Part shown: positions 55,398-63,491 of the stretch, piece by piece
How the letters are laid out: each line of letters opens with the position of its first letter
How positions within the stretch are numbered: position 1 is the first letter of the stretch
Assembly (NCBI GenBank): GCA_964569315.1
Contig: CAZMUZ010000004.1
Coordinates: 22,576 to 86,575, forward strand
Reading direction: 5' to 3'
Length of the DNA: 64,000 bases
Origin: CADEFF01 sp964569315
Lineage (GTDB): Bacteria > Pseudomonadota > Alphaproteobacteria > Dongiales > Dongiaceae
Position numbers and translations under genes: made by a program
Notes under the pieces: generated by a model
Databases searched by the model: none
What the model saw: only the letters and a program-made list of their open reading frames with translations
Told to the model about the DNA's origin: nothing

Positions 55398-56689
55398 TCG
55401 ACGCCTTGCTCGCGGGACGCTGGCGCGATCCCGACGACGGCAAGCCGGTGTCGGTGCCGATCAAATCGATCGTCATCGCGCCGAGCCTCGCCGGAACCGA
55501 GGCGGAGCTGGTGGGGCAGCTCGGCCTCGGCCGGGAGCTCGCGGTGGTCAGCGATCCGACGACGCACGAGCTTCTCGGCGCTCGCGTCGAGCGCGCGCTC
55601 GGCGCCGTCGCCACGGTGACGCCGATCCGGCTGCCCGAGAACCCGCATCCGGATGCGGCGACCGTGGACCGGATCCGTGCGGCGACGAAGCGGGCGGATG
55701 CGCTGATCGCCGTCGGCTCGGGCAGCATCAACGACCTCTGCAAATATGCGGCGCATATCGACGGCAAGCCCTATGCGGTCTTCGGCACCGCGCCCTCGAT
55801 GAACGGCTACAGCTCCGCCAATGCCGCGATCACCGTCGACGGCATGAAGAAGTCGCTGCCCGCGACGGTGCCGCAGGGGGTGTTCCTCGAACTCGACGTG
55901 CTGACGAAGGCGCCCGTCCGGATGATCCGCAGCGGGCTCGGCGACAGCCTCTGCCGCGCGACCGCCGAGGCCGACTGGCTGCTCGCCCATCTGCTCCTGG
56001 GCGGCCGCTTCCGGCGCGCGCCCTTCGCGCTGCTCGCGGCGGAGGAATCGGCGCTCTTCCAGACCGCGGATGCGCTCGTCGCCGGCGATCGGGAGGCGAT
56101 GGGCCGGCTCGCGCGTACTCTGGTGCTCTCCGGCCTCGGCATGGTGATCGCCGGCGGCAGCTATCCCGCGAGCCAGGGCGAGCATCTCATCGCGCATTAT
56201 GCCGAGATGACGGGCACCGACCTGCCGCCGAGCTTCCATGGCGAGCAGATCGGCGTGACGACCCTCATCATGGCGCGGTTGCAGCATCGGATGCTGGCCG
56301 GCGGGCCGCCGCGGCTCCATCCGACGCCGGTCGACGGCGCCGACCTCCGGCGCCATTTCGGCGCGGCGCTCGGCAAGATCTGCGAGAAGGAATCGCGCGC
56401 CAAGGCGCTCGACGCCGCGGCCGCGGAACGGCTGACGCAGAAGCTCGCGGCGGAGTGGCCCGCCATCGCCGCCCGCATCGGAGCGGCGCTTCGCCCGACC
56501 CACGAGCTCGAGATGGCGCTGGCGCTCGCCGGCGCGCCGCGGCGCGGGGCGGATCTCGGCTGGTCGCCCGGCTTCGAGCGGACCGCGATCCTCCGCGCGC
56601 GCCAGATCCGCAGCCGTTACGGCTTCCTCGACCTGGCCGACGAGGCCGGGCTGCTGGGGCCCTTCGCCGCCGGCCTGCGCACGCGGTAG
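55382..56689 (+). CDS. sn-Glycerol-1-phosphate dehydrogenase family protein (EgsA/AraM-like)
   Basis: A 435-residue metal-dependent dehydrogenase. The NAD(P)-binding loop is IAVGSGSINDLCKYAA (Gly113 region). Metal ligands are predicted as Asp188 (GLGDSLCR), one of His268 or His272 (GEHLIAHYAEM) and His286 (FHGEQIG). AraM makes sn-glycerol-1-phosphate from dihydroxyacetone phosphate in Bacillus. In an alphaproteobacterium without archaeal-type lipid genes, oxidation of a polyol phosphate is at least as likely. It is the last gene of the glpR-glpD operon and overlaps the upstream FGGY kinase. Confidence 0.85.
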   Translation: MSQPLIDALLAGRWRDPDDGKPVSVPIKSIVIAPSLAGTEAELVGQLGLGRELAVVSDPTTHELLGARVERALGAVATVTPIRLPENPHPDAATVDRIRAATKRADALIAVGSGSINDLCKYAAHIDGKPYAVFGTAPSMNGYSSANAAITVDGMKKSLPATVPQGVFLELDVLTKAPVRMIRSGLGDSLCRATAEADWLLAHLLLGGRFRRAPFALLAAEESALFQTADALVAGDREAMGRLARTLVLSGLGMVIAGGSYPASQGEHLIAHYAEMTGTDLPPSFHGEQIGVTTLIMARLQHRMLAGGPPRLHPTPVDGADLRRHFGAALGKICEKESRAKALDAAAAERLTQKLAAEWPAIAARIGAALRPTHELEMALALAGAPRRGADLGWSPGFERTAILRARQIRSRYGFLDLADEAGLLGPFAAGLRTR

Positions 56690-56728
56690 CGAGATCGAGG
56701 CGCGCCGCCGCCAGCCCGGCGGGGCCGC

Positions 56729-56757
56729 TTGTGAGGCGGGGCCAGCTTGGCCATATT
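56729..56757 (+). promoter_or_regulatory. Predicted promoter of the 2-oxoglutarate oxygenase gene
   Basis: TTGTGA (56729-56734) and CATATT (56752-56757) are separated by 17 bp and lie 39 bp before the start codon at 56797. The palindrome GGCCAGCTTGGCC sits in the spacer and could bind a regulator. Sequence match only. Confidence 0.4.
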
Positions 56758-56796
56758 TGCATCAGGGGCGGGCCCTGTCCCGCGGAGGAGGCGGTC

Positions 56797-57819
56797 ATGG
56801 CGGCAGCGGAAAAGGCGGTGCCGGGCGGGCTCGCGGGCAAGCGCCTGCCCTTCGACTCCATCCCGGTGATCGACCTGGAGCCCTTCCTCGCGGGCGATCT
56901 CGCCCAGCGCCGCAAGGTGGCGGCGGAGATCGGCCGCGCCTGCCGCGAAGTCGGATTCTTCTACATCGGAAATCACGGTGTGCCGGAGGCGCTGATCGAA
57001 CGCACCCGCGCCGAGATGCGGCGCTTCTTCGATCTGCCGATGGACCGAAAGATGCGGATCTCGGTCACCCGCTCGAAGAACCATCGCGGCTATTTCGGCT
57101 GGGGCGAGGAGAATCTCGATCCGGTGAAGCAGAAGCAGGGCGGCGATCTCAAGGAGGGCGTCAATATCGGCCGCGATCTGCCGCCCGAAGATCCGGACGT
57201 GCGGGCGGGGACGCCGCTGCACGGGCCCAATCAGTGGCCGGCGGACCTGCCGGGCTGGCGCGAGCAGATGTCGGCGCACTATGTCGCGATGCAGTCACTC
57301 GGCGCCCGGATGCTGTCGGCCTTCGCCCTCGCGCTCGACCTGCCGGAGAATTTCTTTGCGGCCAGCATCGCCAAGCCGATGACCACGCTGAGGCTGCTCC
57401 ACTATCCGCCGCAGGAAGGGCAGATCACCGAGGCGCAGCTCGGCTGCGGCGCCCATACCGATTTCGGCTGCTTCACCATGCTCTGGCAGGATGACGTCGG
57501 CGGGCTTCAGGTGCGCAACGGCGCCGGCGAATGGATCGACGCGCGGCCGATCCCCGGCACCTTCGTGCTCAATATCGGCGACATGATGGCCCGCTGGACC
57601 AACGGGCGCTTCGCCTCGACCTTCCACCGCGTGATCAATGCGAGCGGGCGCGAGCGCTACTCCATGCCCTATTTCTTCGATCCCGATTTCTCGGCCGATG
57701 TGAGCTGCCTGCCGACCTGCCTCGCCCCGGGCGAGACGCCCCGTTATGCGCCCACCACCGGGGGGCAGCATTTGCTCGACATGATCGATGCCACCTTCGA
57801 GTATCGCCAAAAGGTCTAG
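56797..57819 (+). CDS. Isopenicillin-N-synthase-like 2-oxoglutarate/Fe(II) oxygenase
   Basis: A 340-residue non-heme iron oxygenase. The N-terminal DIOX_N-type domain starts with IPVIDLEPFLAG, and GFFYIGNHGVP is typical. Iron ligands are His220 and Asp222 (CGAHTDFG) and His277 (STFHRVIN). Arg287 and Ser289 (RYSMPYFF) hold 2-oxoglutarate. Bacterial relatives are common and mostly uncharacterised; the substrate is unknown. It has its own predicted promoter and is followed by a small hairpin, so it is probably a separate unit from the polyol operon upstream. Confidence 0.88.
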   Translation: MAAAEKAVPGGLAGKRLPFDSIPVIDLEPFLAGDLAQRRKVAAEIGRACREVGFFYIGNHGVPEALIERTRAEMRRFFDLPMDRKMRISVTRSKNHRGYFGWGEENLDPVKQKQGGDLKEGVNIGRDLPPEDPDVRAGTPLHGPNQWPADLPGWREQMSAHYVAMQSLGARMLSAFALALDLPENFFAASIAKPMTTLRLLHYPPQEGQITEAQLGCGAHTDFGCFTMLWQDDVGGLQVRNGAGEWIDARPIPGTFVLNIGDMMARWTNGRFASTFHRVINASGRERYSMPYFFDPDFSADVSCLPTCLAPGETPRYAPTTGGQHLLDMIDATFEYRQKV

Positions 57820-57826
57820 AATTGGT

Positions 57827-57843
57827 CTCCCCATTGTGGGGAG
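57827..57843 (+). terminator. Hairpin after the oxygenase gene, possible terminator
   Basis: CTCCCCA (57827-57833) and TGGGGAG (57837-57843) pair around TTG, 8 bp beyond the stop codon. The stem is stable but no T tract follows, so termination would be factor-assisted or weak. Confidence 0.45.
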
Positions 57844-58045
57844 GCGGCATCCAATCGGATTGTAAGTCACCCGAACGGCGTATATCATCCCGCGCAATGG
57901 GGGGAGATGGCACCGTTCGGGCCTTTCGCGCTGATTCCATTCCTTCAATCGCCGCCGGGAGCAACCCGCCGGCATGGCATCCCGCAGCAATGCCCGCGCG
58001 TCTCGTTCCCTCCATGAACTGGCGTAACGCCATCAGGGGGAAGCG

Positions 58046-59449
58046 ATGGACAGCGATATCGGCGCCTTAACGATCATCTTCACGGAGTTTTACTACTGGA
58101 TCACCGTGGTCCTCATGTTCCTGATTCATATCGGCTTCTGCATGTATGAAGTCGGCGTCTCCAGGCGCAAGAACCACATGCACACGCTGATGAAGAACAC
58201 GATGGTGATCCCGCTGGTCACCATCACCTTCTATTTCTTCGGCTGGTGGATCTATTTCGCCCTCCCGAACGGTCCCGGCATCACCGGCGGCCTGATCGCC
58301 GCCCCCTGGGCGGTTTCATGGGGCGAGCTGATGGGCGCCCATATGGGCGGCGCGCCGGCCGATGCCGTCACCTTCACCGCCACCGACACGAACTACTGGG
58401 CGCGCATCAACGGCGTGTTCTGGGCAGCCTTCCTGCTGTTCTCCTGGACCGCGGCCTCCATCGTCTCGGGTGCGGTCATCGAGCGCATCCGCTCGGGCGC
58501 CTTCTGGATCATCGCCATCATGGTCGGATCGGTGACCTGGATCATCGATGCCGCCTGGGGCTGGCATCCGGACGGCTGGATGATTCAGGTGCTGGGCTAT
58601 CACGACGCCTACGCCTCCGGCGTGATCCACGCGATCGCCGGCGGTTCGGCGCTCGCCGTGCTGATCCATCTCGGGCCCCGCATCGGCAAGTTCCGGCCCG
58701 ACGGGACGCCGCGCAACATTCCGTTGCAGAATCCGTGGCTGGTGACGATCGGCCTCTTCCTCATCTATACGGGCTTCTGGGGATTCTACGTCGCCTGCAA
58801 CATTCCGATCCTCGACGTGCAGGAAGGCGATGGCGTGTTCTATTCGGCGACGAACATCTACCTCACGCCGACGACGCTCTCCGCCATCACCCTCAACTTC
58901 CTGCTGTCGCTGTCGGGCGGTCTCATGGCCACCTACATCGTGTCGCGCGGCGACGCCTTCTGGACCTATTCCGGCGGGCTTTGCGGCGTGATCGGCGCCT
59001 CGGCCGGCAACGATCTCTACCACCCGATCCAGGCAATGTTGATCGGCGCCTTCGTGCCGGTGGTCTGCTACAAGCTGCATCACTGGGTCGAGCGCCGCTT
59101 CAAGATCGACGACGTGGTCGGCGCCGTCGCCGTGCATGGCTATGGCGGCTTCCTCGGCGTCGTCATCGCCGGCTTCATGCTGTGGGGCTATCCGGCCTCG
59201 CAGAAATACGACGCGCTGATCACGCCCTGGGGAAACTTCACCGGCGCGGTGATCATGTTCCTCGTGCTGGGTTTCATTCCGGTCTACATCCTCGCCGGCA
59301 TCCTGAAGGCGGCGGGCATCCTCCGCATTCCGCGCGAGATCGAGCTCGTCGGCCTCGACCTCTCCGAATATGCGGCGCGCTATTCGAGCGAGGATGAAAT
59401 CCAGAAAGCCGAACTCGAGGAAGCCCGCGCGACCGGGCTGCTTCGCTAA
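58046..59449 (+). CDS. Ammonium-transporter (Amt/MEP/Rh) homologue of an atypical lineage
   Basis: A 467-residue, about 11-helix membrane protein. The Amt signature is clear: EVGVSRRKNHMHTLMKN in the first region, Asp187 and His195 (YHDAYASGVIHAIAG) and His364 (AVAVHGYGGFLG), matching the Asp and twin histidines of the ammonium pore. However, the usual GWFGFNAGS helix is replaced by FWGFYVACN, and the C-terminal tail differs from AmtB, so transport of another small amine is possible. No glnK gene is adjacent, unlike most amt loci. A GGGGGAA ribosome-binding site precedes the ATG. A 78-residue membrane protein gene follows after 23 bp, and then a strong terminator. Confidence 0.85.
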   Translation: MDSDIGALTIIFTEFYYWITVVLMFLIHIGFCMYEVGVSRRKNHMHTLMKNTMVIPLVTITFYFFGWWIYFALPNGPGITGGLIAAPWAVSWGELMGAHMGGAPADAVTFTATDTNYWARINGVFWAAFLLFSWTAASIVSGAVIERIRSGAFWIIAIMVGSVTWIIDAAWGWHPDGWMIQVLGYHDAYASGVIHAIAGGSALAVLIHLGPRIGKFRPDGTPRNIPLQNPWLVTIGLFLIYTGFWGFYVACNIPILDVQEGDGVFYSATNIYLTPTTLSAITLNFLLSLSGGLMATYIVSRGDAFWTYSGGLCGVIGASAGNDLYHPIQAMLIGAFVPVVCYKLHHWVERRFKIDDVVGAVAVHGYGGFLGVVIAGFMLWGYPASQKYDALITPWGNFTGAVIMFLVLGFIPVYILAGILKAAGILRIPREIELVGLDLSEYAARYSSEDEIQKAELEEARATGLLR

Positions 59450-59472
59450 CCGACGAAAGGGAAGGAACCGTC

Positions 59473-59709
59473 ATGTCTACCGGAAGCTTCGAAAACTGGC
59501 ATGGCAACATGCTCGATATCGGACCGCTCTATCCGTTCGTCGGTTCGGAAGGGCTGCTCGTCATCATCGGGTTGGTGTTCTGGATCGGCTGGCATATCTG
59601 GCAGCACCGGATGGAGTCGGCGAACTACAAGGACGACATGGAGACGCTGCGCCATGACGACAACATGAACCGCGCGCTGCGCGGGGAGAAAGTGCTGCGC
59701 AGCATGTGA
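59473..59709 (+). CDS. Small single-helix membrane protein linked to the Amt homologue
   Basis: A 78-residue protein. One membrane helix (about 27-45, GLLVIIGLVFWIGWHIWQ) is followed by a charged, probably cytoplasmic tail of about 33 residues. A GGAAGGA ribosome-binding site supports the start. I do not recognise a family. The position directly after the transporter gene, before a strong terminator, suggests an accessory subunit or regulator of the Amt homologue. Three similarly small proteins accompany the permease at 63492. Confidence 0.75.
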   Translation: MSTGSFENWHGNMLDIGPLYPFVGSEGLLVIIGLVFWIGWHIWQHRMESANYKDDMETLRHDDNMNRALRGEKVLRSM

Positions 59710-59738
59710 GTTCGGGCGGCCTTGGCCGTCATTCGACG

Positions 59739-59776
59739 GGGCGCCGGCGGCATGGTTCGCCGGCGCCCTTTTTCTT
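59739..59776 (+). terminator. Strong intrinsic terminator
   Basis: Perfect 11-bp arms GGGCGCCGGCG (59739-59749) and CGCCGGCGCCC (59758-59768) enclose an 8-base loop and are followed by TTTTTCTT. It ends the two-gene Amt unit 30 bp after the small gene's stop. Confidence 0.9.
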
Positions 59777-59897
59777 GCGCCGGGCGACGCCCCTTCCTAC
59801 CCCGTCAAGGCTGCGATAGGCTGCCGCTCCTGCCCTTCCGCCATGCGCGCGGGACGCGGCAGCATTCGCAAGAGATCAGGACAGACGGGCGCCATCC

Positions 59898-60584
59898 ATG
59901 CGCGTACTCATCGCCGACGACCACACCCTGTTCCGGCGCGGGCTCGCCCTGCTGCTCCGCACCCATTATCCCGCGGTCGAGATCATCGAGGCGGGCGACG
60001 TGGACGAAGCCCTGCGCAAGCTCGACAGCGCGCCGGCGCCCGACCTCGTGCTCTGCGACCTCGCCATGCCGGGCATGACGCGGCTCGCGGGGCTGCGCGA
60101 CCTGGTGGAACGGCTGCCGGGCACCCCGGTGGTGATGCTCTCGGCCTATGCCGATCGCGACGACATCGTGCGGGCGATCGAAACCGGGGCCCGCGGCTAC
60201 ATCCTGAAATCCGCCAGCGACGAGAGCCTCAAGAGCGCGATCTCGCTGGTTCTCGCCGGCGAAACCTATCTGCCGGGGGGCGTCTTTCTCGATTCCCATC
60301 GCCGCTGGATCGGCGACCAGGTCGGGGGCGGACCGACGCTTCCCGCCGGCAACCCGCTGAACGAGCTCACCGCCCGGCAGCGCGACGTGCTGTCGCTGAT
60401 GATGGACGGACTCTCCAACAAGGGGATCGCGCGCAATCTCGGGCTGCTCGAGAGCACCGTGAAGGCGCATGTGAAGACGATCCTCGACAAGCTTTCGGCC
60501 GCGAACCGCACCCAGGCCGCCATCCTCGCGGCGAAGCTCGGCTGGCGACCGTCGGACCAGACCGACCGGACCCCCGAAGGCTGA
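59898..60584 (+). CDS. NarL/FixJ-type response regulator
   Basis: A 228-residue regulator. The receiver domain has the acidic pair in IADDHTLF, phosphoacceptor Asp54 (LCDLAMPGM), and the conserved Lys in YILKSAS. After a linker, a LuxR-type helix-turn-helix (LTARQRDVLSLMMDGLSNKG, then STVKAHVKTILDKL) binds DNA. It is tail-to-tail with a hybrid kinase gene (3 bp between stop codons), so the two are a likely pair. Its targets may be the transporter genes on both sides, but no binding site is proven. Confidence 0.92.
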   Translation: MRVLIADDHTLFRRGLALLLRTHYPAVEIIEAGDVDEALRKLDSAPAPDLVLCDLAMPGMTRLAGLRDLVERLPGTPVVMLSAYADRDDIVRAIETGARGYILKSASDESLKSAISLVLAGETYLPGGVFLDSHRRWIGDQVGGGPTLPAGNPLNELTARQRDVLSLMMDGLSNKGIARNLGLLESTVKAHVKTILDKLSAANRTQAAILAAKLGWRPSDQTDRTPEG

Positions 60585-60587
60585 GCT

Positions 60588-62153
60588 TCAGGCCACGCGG
60601 TCGATGGCTTGGCGCAGATTGGCGAGGAGCCGCGCCGGGTCGACCGGCTTGTGCATCAGATCGAAGCCGCTCGCCTTCGCCTCGATGAGACGCGCGGGTT
60701 CGGTGTCGCCGGTGAGGAGCAGCGCCGGCACCGGCCGGTGCAGCGCCTGGCGGATGCGGGCAATCGCCTGGGCGCCGGTGAGCCCGTCCCGCAGGCGGTA
60801 GTCGGCGACGATCGCATCGAGCGGCCGCGCCGCCCAGGCGAGCTTCGCCAGCGCCTCGTCCGCGGAGCCCGCCGTCAGCACCTCGCAGCCCCATTGCCGG
60901 AAGAGCAGCTCCATGGCCTTGCGCTGCACCGGCTCGTCGTCGATCGCGAGCAGGAAGCTGCCGGCGATGCCGCGCGGCACGCGCGCGTCGTTGCGGCGCT
61001 CCGGCGTCCCCGCGAGCGGTACCTCGACGGCGAAACAGGAGCCGCGGCCGGGAATCGAACGCACGAAGATGCGATATCCGAGCAGCCGCGCCATGCGATC
61101 GACGATGGTGAGGCCGAGCCCGAGGCCGCGCGTGCGATCGCGCTCGGGATTTCCGATCTGGTAGAACTCCTCGAAGATCCGCCCGATCTCGTCGGCGGGG
61201 ATGCCGATGCCGGTGTCCCAGACCTCGAAGCGCAGCCGGTCGCCGCGTAGCCGACAGCCGAGCAGCACGCCGCCCTTCTCGGTGTAGCGCACCGCGTTCG
61301 AGACGAGATTGGTCAGCACGCGGTCGAGCAGCGCCGGGTCCGTCTCGATCGTGGCCGCGATGGGAAAGGCGCGGAAGCGGAGCGCGCGATCGGCCGCCTG
61401 CGGCGCGAACTCGTCGACGATGCGCTCCACCAGATCCACCACCGGGATCGGGCGCGGCTTCGGTTGCAGCACGCCCGCATCGAGGCGCGACACGTCGAGC
61501 AGCGCATCAAGCAGGTCGTTGGTCGCGCGGAGGGAGGCCTGGATCGAGCGGATGATGTCGAGCGCGTCGCCGTCGCCGCCGCGCGCCTTCAGCGCCGCCA
61601 CGAACATGGTGACGGCCTGAAGCGGCTGGCGCAGATCGTGGCTTGCCGCCGCGAGGAAGCGCGATTTTGCGAGATTGGCGCGTTCGGCTTCGCCGTGCGC
61701 CGCGCGCAGCTCGTCCTCGACCTGCTTGCGTTCGCTGATGTCGCGGATCGAGGTGCGGAAGCCGAGCGGCAGCCCCGCATGGTGGTAGAGCGTCTGCCAG
61801 GACATCGCGCCCCAGCGCGTGCTGCCGTCCTTGCGGAGGAGACGGAAGGCGACGTCGTTGCCGCTGTCGCCATGGCCCGCGGAACGCATGCAGGCGGCGA
61901 TCGCCGCGCGGTCCTCCGGATGCACGAGCGGCAACGGATAGTCCGCCATCGCCATGCATTCCTCGACGCGATAGCCGGTGATGCGCTCGACGCCGGGGTT
62001 GATCCAGCGCGGCCGGCCTTCGGCGCCGATCCAGCTTTCCCAGTCATAGGTGTAGTTCGCGATCGACTGGAAGATGCGGCCCGCCTCGGCCGCCGAGAGC
62101 CGGGCGGGGGTGCGGCCGGCCAGCCAGTCCGCCATGCGCCGAAGGAGCCCCAT
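60588..62153 (-). CDS. Hybrid sensor histidine kinase (PAS-HisKA-HATPase-REC)
   Basis: A 521-residue cytoplasmic kinase with no membrane helix. A PAS domain (about 20-135, RPRWINPGVERITGYRVEE) precedes HisKA with ASHDLRQPLQA, the phosphoacceptor being His172. The HATPase domain has NLVSNAVRYTE, DTGIGIP and GLGLGLTIV. A C-terminal receiver has Asp451 (VADYRLRDG). The DLRQPLQ form of the H box is typical of orphan PAS kinases such as those that control ethanol or acetate use. It should relay phosphate to the convergent NarL-type regulator. Its upstream region also serves the divergent small-membrane-protein genes. Confidence 0.9.
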   Translation of the reverse strand: MGLLRRMADWLAGRTPARLSAAEAGRIFQSIANYTYDWESWIGAEGRPRWINPGVERITGYRVEECMAMADYPLPLVHPEDRAAIAACMRSAGHGDSGNDVAFRLLRKDGSTRWGAMSWQTLYHHAGLPLGFRTSIRDISERKQVEDELRAAHGEAERANLAKSRFLAAASHDLRQPLQAVTMFVAALKARGGDGDALDIIRSIQASLRATNDLLDALLDVSRLDAGVLQPKPRPIPVVDLVERIVDEFAPQAADRALRFRAFPIAATIETDPALLDRVLTNLVSNAVRYTEKGGVLLGCRLRGDRLRFEVWDTGIGIPADEIGRIFEEFYQIGNPERDRTRGLGLGLTIVDRMARLLGYRIFVRSIPGRGSCFAVEVPLAGTPERRNDARVPRGIAGSFLLAIDDEPVQRKAMELLFRQWGCEVLTAGSADEALAKLAWAARPLDAIVADYRLRDGLTGAQAIARIRQALHRPVPALLLTGDTEPARLIEAKASGFDLMHKPVDPARLLANLRQAIDRVA

Positions 62154-62481
62154 GGCGACATGATCGGCCACCGGCTCCCGGCCCGCAATCTGGGGCTTAT
62201 CCCCCGGTTGGCGTAAACCGCGTCCGAAAGTAGTAGTCGACCCGTCCTTCGGACCGAATGCCCCTTCCTTTGCCGCATGGACAGGTTGTGATCCGGCGCC
62301 CCAGGCTTTCTGCGGGAGAGAAGCCCGTCCGATCGGAATAAATTCCGGCGACGGGCCCGACCGGCCGGGTGAGGTGCAACGTCGCAGTACCTGCCGGTTC
62401 TGACAGGAACGAGGGGTCGCCCGCACCGAAACGGCGCCGGCGGCGGCGTCCGGTCGGGACGCGCAACCAGGGGGAGCCGTC
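62154..62481. other. Divergent intergenic region (328 bp) with a 7-bp inverted repeat
   Basis: It separates the kinase (minus) from the small-protein/permease operon (plus). GTCCGAA (62222-62228) and TTCGGAC (62248-62254) form an inverted repeat separated by 19 bp, and the tandem trinucleotide AGTAGTAGT lies between them. This is a candidate site for the adjacent response regulator. No clear promoter or other gene is seen. Confidence 0.5.
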
Positions 62482-62793
62482 ATGGCAGAAGTCGCCACCG
62501 CGAAGACACCGTCCGATCCTGCAACCTTGCAGCGACGGATCGACGCAATGTTCATGCGCGACAAATTCTGGGCCTGGGGCTTCGTCGTCGCGCTCTGGAT
62601 CACGATCGGCTTCGTCCTCTACGAGATGAACTCGATGTTCCCCACGAGCGAGATCCGTACCGTGGTCTGGGTCGCCGCCATCGTGCTGCTCCTCTTCAAC
62701 ACCGCCTCGATGGCGGCGATGGTGCGGCACTACGCGCACGACAAGGAACATATCTACGGGATCGACATCCGCCATCTGGATGCCGGCCGCTGA
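62482..62793 (+). CDS. Small two-helix membrane protein (103 aa), unknown function
   Basis: This protein has a polar N-terminal third with RRIDAMFMRDKFWAWG, then two helices (about 32-50, FVVALWITIGFVLYEM; 60-80, TVVWVAAIVLLLFNTASM) and a short charged tail (HDKEHIYGIDIRHLDAGR). An AGGGGGA ribosome-binding site supports the start. I know no family name. It is first in an operon of three small membrane proteins followed by an amino-acid/ethanolamine-type permease, so a role as transporter subunit or assembly helper is inferred. Confidence 0.75.
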   Translation: MAEVATAKTPSDPATLQRRIDAMFMRDKFWAWGFVVALWITIGFVLYEMNSMFPTSEIRTVVWVAAIVLLLFNTASMAAMVRHYAHDKEHIYGIDIRHLDAGR

Positions 62794-62849
62794 ACGCGCC
62801 GGCGCCGAACGCGCTTCAATCCGACAGGCTTGACAGGGGGATCACCTAA

Positions 62850-63269
62850 ATGGCCGCGAAATATGTGCCGCCCGCGCAGAGCCGTGCCGGGCAGATCTTC
62901 GACACCATCGTTCTGCTGGCGCTCGTGTTCATCGCGCTGTTCCTGCCACTTTGGCTCAACATCGCGGTGCCGTCGCGGGTCGAGAAGCTGCCGGAGGGCG
63001 TGAGCTACGTGGCGGCGGAAGACGGGGCCCGGACCTGGACCGGCCTTAGCTGGGAGGTGCTGGGCCAGAACCCGACGATGCAGGCGCAGTGGGAGAAGCT
63101 CGGCCACAGCATGGACAGCGCGGCCGAGATCATCACCCAGCCCTTCGACTATACGATCGACTATCTGGGCATCGCGCTGACCGGCGTCGTCATCCTCGGC
63201 TATTTCATCTTCATGCTGGCGATGTCGGAGCGCGAATACAAACAGGTCATCGCCGAGAAATTCGACTGA
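62850..63269 (+). CDS. Small two-helix membrane protein (139 aa), unknown function
   Basis: One helix lies near residues 17-36 (FDTIVLLALVFIALFLPLWL). A periplasm-sized region of about 70 residues follows (TWTGLSWEVLGQNPTMQAQW), then a second helix near 107-127 (IALTGVVILGYFIFMLAMS) and a charged tail (EREYKQVIAEKFD). A strong AGGGGGATCACC sequence precedes the ATG. The extracytoplasmic loop could contact substrate or a partner protein. It is second in the small-protein/permease operon. Confidence 0.75.
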   Translation: MAAKYVPPAQSRAGQIFDTIVLLALVFIALFLPLWLNIAVPSRVEKLPEGVSYVAAEDGARTWTGLSWEVLGQNPTMQAQWEKLGHSMDSAAEIITQPFDYTIDYLGIALTGVVILGYFIFMLAMSEREYKQVIAEKFD

Positions 63270-63320
63270 CGCGCAGAGAGCCAAGGACGCGTCGGCAAGG
63301 AACTGGGGAAGGGAACGATC

Positions 63321-63488
63321 ATGTGGGAAGTGTTCGAGGTGCTGGCTTGGGCGATCTCCGCGCTCCTGGTCGGCTGGATGGTGTGGGACGCGATGCGCGT
63401 CGGCCAGGCTCACAGCGAGAATGAGCTGCTGAGCTCGCGCGAGGGCGTGGACGATCTCTTCGGCGATCCGAGCCGGAAGCGGAGCTGA
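63321..63488 (+). CDS. Miniature single-helix membrane protein (55 aa), unknown function
   Basis: The sequence opens MWEVFEVLAWAISALLVGWM, with one helix at about 7-24, followed by a polar tail rich in Ser, Glu and Asp (QAHSENELLSSREGVDDLFG) and a basic end. A GGGGAAGGGA ribosome-binding site supports translation. It ends 3 bp before the permease ATG, so the two are certainly co-translated. The layout resembles tiny subunits of transporters such as KdpF, by analogy only. Confidence 0.75.
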   Translation: MWEVFEVLAWAISALLVGWMVWDAMRVGQAHSENELLSSREGVDDLFGDPSRKRS

Positions 63489-63491
63489 GCC

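Noticed and set aside
57950..58045. Sigma-54-like promoter before the Amt homologue
   Set aside because: A GG and a later GC are present (TGGCATCCCGCAGCA) but the distance between them is one base short of the -24/-12 spacing and other consensus bases are missing.
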